Assembly (NCBI GenBank): GCA_002315155.1
Contig: DCFY01000075.1
Location: forward strand, 1 to 20,522
Origin: Megamonas sp. UBA1792
GTDB taxonomy: Bacteria; Bacillota_C; Negativicutes; Selenomonadales; Selenomonadaceae
Length of the DNA: 20,522 nucleotides
Direction: 5' to 3'
Shown: positions 16,278-20,522 of the stretch, piece after piece
Numbering within the stretch: position 1 is the stretch's first letter
Layout of the letters: each line of letters begins with the position of its first letter
Translations under genes and position numbers: made by a program
The notes under the pieces: generated by a model
Seen by the model: the letters and a program-made list of their open reading frames with translations, nothing else
Databases searched by the model: none
Told to the model about the DNA's origin: nothing

Positions 16278-16763
16278 ATGCCAGAGCTAATAAGAGTCGG
16301 AATGGCCGATTATAAAGTCGGTCGTGGATCAGCAACGATTATAAGTTATGGGCTTGGTTCGTGCATAGGAATCACTTTGTATGATGCGGAGACCAGAATT
16401 GGTGGACTTTTGCATATTATGCTACCAGACAGCACCCAGGCCAGATCAAATGAGAACCCGGCTAAATTTGCTGATTCAGGGATTCCACTTATGATGGAAA
16501 ACATTTTGTCGATGGGAGGCAGTCGCAGCCGGTTGGTTGCAAAAATTGCCGGAGGGTCACAGATGTTTACTTTTGCAAATGCCACGGATATTATGCGTGT
16601 AGGTGCACGTAATGCAATCGCTGTGAAAACGATTTTAAAAGATTTACGTATCAGACTTATAGCAGAAGATACGGGTGGGACCTATGGACGAACAGTTCAA
16701 ATCGATTTGAACACAGGAATTTACAAAGTAAAGACCATTGATAAGGGCGAAAAAGAACTATAA
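16278..16763 (+). CDS. cheD: Chemoreceptor glutamine deamidase CheD
   Basis: 161 residues. The catalytic cysteine C29 is in YGLGSCIGITLYD and the catalytic histidine H46 in GGLLHIMLPDS, spaced as in Thermotoga CheD (C27/H44). The third catalytic position, a threonine six residues before the cysteine in Thermotoga, is a serine here (S23), which is conservative. CheD deamidates receptor glutamines and forms a complex with CheC. The GGAGTGAAATA before the ATG lies inside the end of cheC. An unknown membrane-protein gene follows after 13 bases. Confidence 0.96.
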   Translation: MPELIRVGMADYKVGRGSATIISYGLGSCIGITLYDAETRIGGLLHIMLPDSTQARSNENPAKFADSGIPLMMENILSMGGSRSRLVAKIAGGSQMFTFANATDIMRVGARNAIAVKTILKDLRIRLIAEDTGGTYGRTVQIDLNTGIYKVKTIDKGEKEL

Positions 16764-16776
16764 TGGGTGATTAAAA

Positions 16777-17214
16777 ATGTTTAAACTGGAATTGTCATTA
16801 GGATTTTCCGTTGTTGCAGCATTGGTTGTTGTAATTGCCGGGCTTATTGCTCAGGCAAGATATAGTGTTATATTTATGAGGGTATTGATTTCTTTTGCAG
16901 TTGCCGGAGGACTTGTTTATGTAGCAACGTTTTTGCTTGAACGGTATGGCGGGTCTTTTTTCTTAGGAAAGAACCGTGGAAATCCATTACAGCAGGAGTG
17001 GATTAGTGAGGCAGAAATAGATGAGGATGCTAAGAAACAGACGGAAGCAAGGGAAGTTGCTGATGCAATAGCGGAGGACGCTGATAAAGTCCTCTCTAAA
17101 GAGGCAGCATTAGCAAAAGATGGAACTGGTGGAAAGGATGATGACTCAAGTGGAGCGAGGTTTTCTCCACTTACTACGGATGGATTGAAACATGTGATAC
17201 CACCACAAAATTAA
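16777..17214 (+). CDS. Uncharacterised membrane protein between cheD and fliA
   Basis: 145 residues; I do not recognise the family. The N-terminal third has two close hydrophobic helices (about 8-27, LGFSVVAALVVVIAGLIAQA, and about 32-53, SVIFMRVLISFAVAGGLVYV onward). A cytoplasmic-looking tail rich in Ala, Glu, Asp and Lys (about 65-125) and a short end 'TTDGLKHVIPPQN' follow. A helical hairpin with a charged tail could be a motor- or array-associated membrane factor, but nothing shows a reaction. It is co-directional, 13 bases after cheD, and followed by fliA. The ribosome site GGGTGA is modest. Codon use looks like that of its neighbours. Confidence 0.75.
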   Translation: MFKLELSLGFSVVAALVVVIAGLIAQARYSVIFMRVLISFAVAGGLVYVATFLLERYGGSFFLGKNRGNPLQQEWISEAEIDEDAKKQTEAREVADAIAEDADKVLSKEAALAKDGTGGKDDDSSGARFSPLTTDGLKHVIPPQN

Positions 17215-17235
17215 TTAATTAATTGGTAAGTGCGT

Positions 17236-17243
17236 GGGAGGGG
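17236..17243 (+). promoter_or_regulatory. Ribosome binding site fixing a GTG start for fliA
   Basis: GGGAGGGG is seven bases before GTG 17251. An upstream in-frame GTG at 17230 comes before this site and has no ribosome site of its own, so 17251 is the likely start of the sigma factor. Confidence 0.75.
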
Positions 17244-17250
17244 ATTCAGA

Positions 17251-18009
17251 GTGGATGTAAAAGAGAAAGAGCTTTCTGTAGATATTGATTCCCTGTGGAT
17301 TGCTTACCAAAAAGACAGAAGTCCTGAAATTCGGGGGGAAATCGTAGAACAGTATTTGTCATTAGTAAACATAATAGCGAGTCGGGTGGCGATTAGCTTA
17401 CCTTCACATGTAGAACGTGATGATCTTATCAGTAGTGGATTTTTCGGTTTGCTTGATGCAATTGAGCGCTATGATCCTGTAAGGGGAAACAAATTTGAGA
17501 CGTATGCGGGTGTTCGCATACGTGGCTCAATGCTCGATTATCTTCGTTCAAAGGATTGGATACCAGTTTCATTACGACAGAAAATACGAAAGTATGAGCG
17601 TACAGTAAGTCAACTGGAAGGGAAATTTGGCAGAGCAGCTACAGATGATGAGGTTGCAAAAGAGCTGGGCATATCACAGGCAGAGCTTCATGTTCTTATT
17701 AGACAATTGAACATCGCAACTGTTATTCCATTGGAAGAATATGCAAAGATAGAGCCCCCGGAAAAGGGAATTGTTGGTCCTTTGGAAAATGTTGAGTTTA
17801 AGGAAATGCAGGAAACTTTGGCAAAAGCGATTGATAAATTGCCAGAAAAGGAAAAAACAGTTATATCTTTATATTATTATGAAGAATTAACGCTAAAAGA
17901 AATTAGTTTAATTTTACATTTATCAGAGGCAAGAATATCACAGCTTCACACAAAAGCTGTTTTTCGTTTACGTGGATATTTGTCCAGAACCAAATCAAGT
18001 TTAATTTGA
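17251..18009 (+). CDS. fliA: Flagellar sigma factor sigma-28 (FliA/SigD)
   Basis: 252 residues from the GTG start. Region 2 is clear: 'ERDDLISSGFFGLLDAIERY' followed by 'TYAGVRIRGSMLDYLRSKDW', the sigma-28 form with R-G-S-M-L-D. Region 3 covers the 'RQKIRKYERTVSQLEGKFGR' and 'ATDDEVAKELGIS' helices. Region 4 has 'LPEKEKTVISLYYYEELTLK' and the DNA-binding helix 'LHLSEARISQLHTKAVFRLR'. It directs RNA polymerase to late flagellar, flagellin and chemotaxis promoters. In B. subtilis sigD also lies near the end of the fla/che operon after cheD, so its level depends on transcription reaching it. No anti-sigma factor FlgM gene lies in this window. Confidence 0.97.
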   Translation: MDVKEKELSVDIDSLWIAYQKDRSPEIRGEIVEQYLSLVNIIASRVAISLPSHVERDDLISSGFFGLLDAIERYDPVRGNKFETYAGVRIRGSMLDYLRSKDWIPVSLRQKIRKYERTVSQLEGKFGRAATDDEVAKELGISQAELHVLIRQLNIATVIPLEEYAKIEPPEKGIVGPLENVEFKEMQETLAKAIDKLPEKEKTVISLYYYEELTLKEISLILHLSEARISQLHTKAVFRLRGYLSRTKSSLI

Positions 18010-18012
18010 TTT
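17992..18012 (+). repeat. AT-rich inverted repeat at the end of fliA
   Basis: AAATCAA (17992-17998) and TTGATTT (18006-18012) are perfect reverse complements across a 7-base loop, straddling the fliA stop codon. The stem has one G/C pair and no T-run follows, so it is too weak for a rho-independent terminator. It touches the proposed -35 of the next promoter. Confidence 0.35.
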
Positions 18013-18038
18013 AGAAAATTAAGGTGTTACGACGATAT
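18012..18038 (+). promoter_or_regulatory. Putative sigma-28 promoter for fapA and downstream genes
   Basis: TAGA (18012-18015) is followed by exactly 15 bases and then GACGATAT (18031-18038). The B. subtilis sigma-D consensus is TAAA-N15-GCCGATAT, so three of four -35 and seven of eight -10 bases match. It lies in the 72-base gap between fliA and the fapA start. Transcription would start near 18045, about 37 bases before ATG 18082, leaving the fapA ribosome site at 18069-18074 intact. Confidence 0.55.
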
Positions 18039-18081
18039 GTGTAGCAGCAATATGAAATATGTGAGTCAGGGAGGTCTTGTC

Positions 18082-19752
18082 ATGGATGAAAATAGGCTGG
18101 TTCCACCCGTTGGTGGAAAGGAGTCCGGGTATTTATTTGAGTTCAAAAGCGAAGGAGTTTTTTTAACAGTATATCCTTCTGCTGATTCGGAGATATTATT
18201 TGAACTTTCGGATATGCGTAAAATTTTACAAGAGCATAACGTCGTAGACTATAAAATAGAAACATTAACACAGATTGTACGCGAAGCAGATGGAAAATCA
18301 CAAAAAATCGCGGATAAGTTCGGGAATAGTGCTATGAACAATTCTGTAGAGAACAATCTTATTACAGAAGAAGATCATAGTGAACCGGAAAAAATGGAGT
18401 ATGCAAAAGTAAAGCTGGATGTTAGTAAGAATCGTATGGAAGTCAAAGTGCATGTCGATATGAAAGATGGTTTGCAAAAACCGACAGAAGATATTGTATT
18501 GAACGCACTGCAGGAAAAAAACATTGTTTTTGGAATTGATAATGAAGCAATAAAGGCAGGTCTTGAAGATGGTATTGATTTTGTTGCAGCAAAAGGTATC
18601 CAGCCTATTAAGGGAGAAGACGCCCGTATTGAAAAGAAAATTGATTTTGGCGAAAAAGGACGTCCTGCAACAAATGATCTTGACCAGGTGGATTATAAGA
18701 ATCTGAATCTTTTTGTCCTTGTGAAAAAAGGCGATCTTTTGGCTGAACGTATTCCGCATACACACGGAACAGTAGGAACCAATATTTTTGGTAAAGAAGT
18801 CGCAGCAAAACCGGGAAAGCCAAAACCATTGCCGAATGGCAAAAATACAGTTGTAGTTGAAGAGAACAAGATAATAGCAGATATCGATGGACAGGTCATT
18901 GATGCCGGAAATAAACTTTCAATTGATCCACAGCTTCAGATTTCAGGTGATGTTGATATGTCAACAGGGAATATTGATTTTACAGGAATCATACGGATCA
19001 GTGGTAGTGTACAGGCTGGTTTTACAGTGAAGGCTACAGGCGATATTGAGATTAATGGCATGGTCAGCGGCGGAATGGTTGAAGGGCGCAATATCTTTAT
19101 TAAAGGTGGTGTGCAGGGAATGAATCGCGGCGGACTGAAAGCAGAAGAAGATATTCGTGCAAGTTATGCAGAGAATGCACAAATTACAGCCGGTAGGACA
19201 ATTGTTATTTCAGATGTGGTTTTGCATTCTGAACTTCGTGCTGGGAAAAAAATTATTGTTGAAGAAAAACGTGGACAAGTTACTGGGGGCAGTCTTGTAG
19301 CAGGTGAAGCTATTCGTTTGAAGACGGCGGGGAATCTGATGAATGTATCGACACGATTGGAAGTTGGTGTAAATCCGACTTTACGGATAAAGTATCAGGA
19401 AGTATGCGAAGAACTCATGAACGCAAAAAAGAGATTGAGTCAGTTGAATAAAACCCTGAATACTTTAGGGAAAATCGATATAAGTAAGCTTCCTCAGGAA
19501 AGAATTGATAAAATCGGTGAGCTTACGCGGTCACAGTTTCCTCTGGCTGGTATGATTGAGCGTGATGAAAAGCTTTTGCAGGAATTGGAAACAGAGATGC
19601 GCAGTATGAAAAAAGGAAAGATTTATATAGCTGGCATTGCTTATCCAGGTGTTAAGATTATTGTGAATTCTGTTATTAAAAATCTTCAGTCAGAAGAACA
19701 GCATTGTAGTTTTTATTTAGATGATGAATCTATACGTTTAGGTGCATATTAA
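18082..19752 (+). CDS. fapA: FapA/DUF342 family protein
   Basis: 556 residues. An N-terminal region (about 1-150) without strong motifs is followed by the DUF342 domain, beginning around 'VFGIDNEAIKAGLEDGIDFV' and 'AAKGIQPIKGEDARIEKKID'. A run of Gly-rich repeats follows (about 270-410, for example 'GDIEINGMVSGGMVEGRNIF'), which should fold as a right-handed beta-helix. Near the C-terminus is a coiled-coil segment (about 430-515). FapA-type proteins are polymer-forming beta-helix proteins; in Vibrio FapA binds enzyme IIA-Glc, but the role next to flagellar genes in Firmicutes is not settled. GGGAGG at 18069-18074 fixes ATG 18082; an in-frame ATG at 18037 overlaps the proposed -10 box. No membrane segment is seen. 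Confidence 0.88.
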   Translation: MDENRLVPPVGGKESGYLFEFKSEGVFLTVYPSADSEILFELSDMRKILQEHNVVDYKIETLTQIVREADGKSQKIADKFGNSAMNNSVENNLITEEDHSEPEKMEYAKVKLDVSKNRMEVKVHVDMKDGLQKPTEDIVLNALQEKNIVFGIDNEAIKAGLEDGIDFVAAKGIQPIKGEDARIEKKIDFGEKGRPATNDLDQVDYKNLNLFVLVKKGDLLAERIPHTHGTVGTNIFGKEVAAKPGKPKPLPNGKNTVVVEENKIIADIDGQVIDAGNKLSIDPQLQISGDVDMSTGNIDFTGIIRISGSVQAGFTVKATGDIEINGMVSGGMVEGRNIFIKGGVQGMNRGGLKAEEDIRASYAENAQITAGRTIVISDVVLHSELRAGKKIIVEEKRGQVTGGSLVAGEAIRLKTAGNLMNVSTRLEVGVNPTLRIKYQEVCEELMNAKKRLSQLNKTLNTLGKIDISKLPQERIDKIGELTRSQFPLAGMIERDEKLLQELETEMRSMKKGKIYIAGIAYPGVKIIVNSVIKNLQSEEQHCSFYLDDESIRLGAY

Positions 19753-19796
19753 GCTAGATGCAGGTATGTATAGGTTTTTGTTGGAGGGTGAGTATT

Positions 19797-20129
19797 ATGG
19801 ATCTTAGTCCAATGAATTTGCAGGTAATGATTCCAAGATCGAATGATGCTAGTCAGGTGCAGCATAATTTGAATCAACAAACAGCGGTGCAGCAGGACTT
19901 TGAAATGATTCGGCAGAAAGCAGACGATGCGCTTAAACAAAAACAAGTCCGTGCGCGGGAAGATCTGGAAGATGGTAAGATTAAAGATGATCCGGAACAT
20001 CAGAAAAAGCAAGGCCAGGGAAAAAATGGACAGGCAAAACATAAAGAACAAAGTCCGGTGCCGGAACAAGCTAAGGAAAAAATGGCTGTAGATGTTTTTC
20101 GGGGACATAATATTGATATAAAATTGTAA
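19797..20129 (+). CDS. Uncharacterised small charged protein in the fla/che operon
   Basis: 110 residues. An N-terminal conserved-looking block (MDLSPMNLQVMIPRSNDASQ) precedes a Gln/Lys/Glu/Asp-rich, probably disordered or helical middle (about 25-95) and a short end 'VFRGHNIDIKL'. I recall small proteins with the same plan (a 'P.dLQv.iP' start, a QQ/EK-rich middle and an IDI[KR][LI] end) at this operon position in other Firmicutes, all of unknown function. GGAGGGTGAG (19783-19792) points to ATG 19797; the earlier in-frame ATG 19758 would add 13 residues unlike the rest. No signal peptide or membrane helix is seen. Confidence 0.8.
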   Translation: MDLSPMNLQVMIPRSNDASQVQHNLNQQTAVQQDFEMIRQKADDALKQKQVRAREDLEDGKIKDDPEHQKKQGQGKNGQAKHKEQSPVPEQAKEKMAVDVFRGHNIDIKL

Positions 20130-20151
20130 CAGATATCAGAGGTAGATCAAA

Positions 20152-20522
20152 ATGGTTACGGAAATTATGGGATTTTTAATTATTGTAGGGGCACTGCTCA
20201 TTGTGATTGTGCGTCGTCAGATGCAAAAACGTCTGGAAAAACCAGAACAGATTCATGCATCTGTTGCAGATCTTCAGTCTGAACTGGAAAATGCAGGGAA
20301 TTCTATTATTGAACGTATAGGAACACAGGTGGATCGATTGGAAGACCTTGTTGCACAAGCGGATGAAAGAATTGCTGTTTTGGACGAAAAGCTACGGGCA
20401 TGTGAAAGTGTAAAAATAAATGCAGTTCGGGCAGTTACATCAGCAATAGCAGAAACAGCAGAAAAAGCAGAAACAAGTGCTTTCAAAGGGGAATTTGCAG
20501 AAACACTTGCTGCAGCTGAACG
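20152..20522 (+). CDS. Uncharacterised single-pass membrane coiled-coil protein, 5' part
   Basis: 123 codons are visible before the window ends, with no stop. ATG 20152 follows AGAGGTAG by about seven bases. One membrane helix at residues about 5-20 (IMGFLIIVGALLIVIV) is followed by basic RRQMQKR, which would place the rest in the cytoplasm. The remainder is helical with heptad character (about 37-85) and then Ala/Glu-rich. The plan, a short N-terminal anchor plus a cytoplasmic coiled coil just downstream of the sigma-28 gene, resembles SwrB and DUF6115-like proteins of other fla/che operons. I cannot confirm homology without the C-terminus. Confidence 0.75.
   Translation, partial: MVTEIMGFLIIVGALLIVIVRRQMQKRLEKPEQIHASVADLQSELENAGNSIIERIGTQVDRLEDLVAQADERIAVLDEKLRACESVKINAVRAVTSAIAETAEKAETSAFKGEFAETLAAAE

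Noticed and set aside
16287..16312. Sigma-28-like CTAAT-N13-GCCGATTA near the start of cheD.
   Set aside because: The -10-like string encodes the conserved CheD residues in VGMADYKVG, so it is explained by protein constraint, and the -35 match and spacing are poorer than at 18012.
17211..17226. TTAATTAATTAATTGG short tandem repeat before fliA.
   Set aside because: It is a simple AT-rich run at a stop codon with no stem-loop or T-tract; I see no regulatory meaning.

Overview
This window is one uninterrupted flagellar export and chemotaxis gene cluster. All genes are on the + strand and most are separated by fewer than 40 bases or overlap. The DNA is moderately AT-rich. The order flbD-fliL-fliM-fliY-cheY-fliO-fliP-fliQ-fliR-flhB-flhA-flhF-flhG-(PilZ gene)-cheB-cheA-cheW-cheC-cheD-(unknown)-fliA-fapA-(unknown)-(unknown) closely matches the Bacillus subtilis fla/che operon. 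The host is therefore a motile member of the Firmicutes in the broad sense. FliY, CheC and CheD, strong GGAGG ribosome sites, TTG/GTG starts, a PilZ gene after flhG and a DUF342/FapA gene after the motility sigma factor suggest an anaerobic lineage such as Negativicutes or Clostridia. I infer this from architecture and cannot name a genus.

Region by region: 1-144 is the 3' end of flbD. 223-2961 encodes FliL and the switch proteins FliM and FliY; there is no separate fliN, because the FliN domain is the C-terminus of FliY. 2962-3052 is the longest clearly non-coding gap and holds a near-consensus housekeeping promoter flanked by an imperfect inverted repeat, just before cheY. 3053-9021 encodes CheY and the export gate FliO-FliP-FliQ-FliR-FlhB-FlhA. 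9022-11209 encodes FlhF and FlhG, which set flagellar position and number. 11228-11899 is a PilZ-domain, probably YcgR-like, c-di-GMP receptor. 11913-16763 is the chemotaxis set CheB, CheA, CheW, CheC and CheD. 16777-17214 is an unknown membrane protein. 17251-18009 is sigma-28 (FliA/SigD). 18082-20522 is FapA and two uncharacterised proteins, the last cut by the window end.

How the genes work together: the export gate passes rod, hook and filament subunits. FlhF and FlhG decide where and how many flagella are built. FliM and FliY receive CheY-P from CheA. FliY and CheC carry CheC-type phosphatase motifs that remove the phosphate, with CheD as CheC partner and receptor deamidase. CheB adapts the receptors; no cheR is present here. 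The PilZ protein is placed to link c-di-GMP to motor function. Sigma-28 would switch on late genes, and a sigma-28-like promoter right after its own gene may give fapA and the downstream genes a feedback-controlled transcript.

I did not find a clearly new biological system. The points most worth a second look are the cheY promoter with its inverted repeat, the sigma-28-like promoter before fapA, the disturbed start of flhB (one extra T in a short T run just after the fliR stop), and three small uncharacterised genes around fliA/fapA. I saw no rRNA, tRNA, CRISPR array, insertion sequence or convincing rho-independent terminator.
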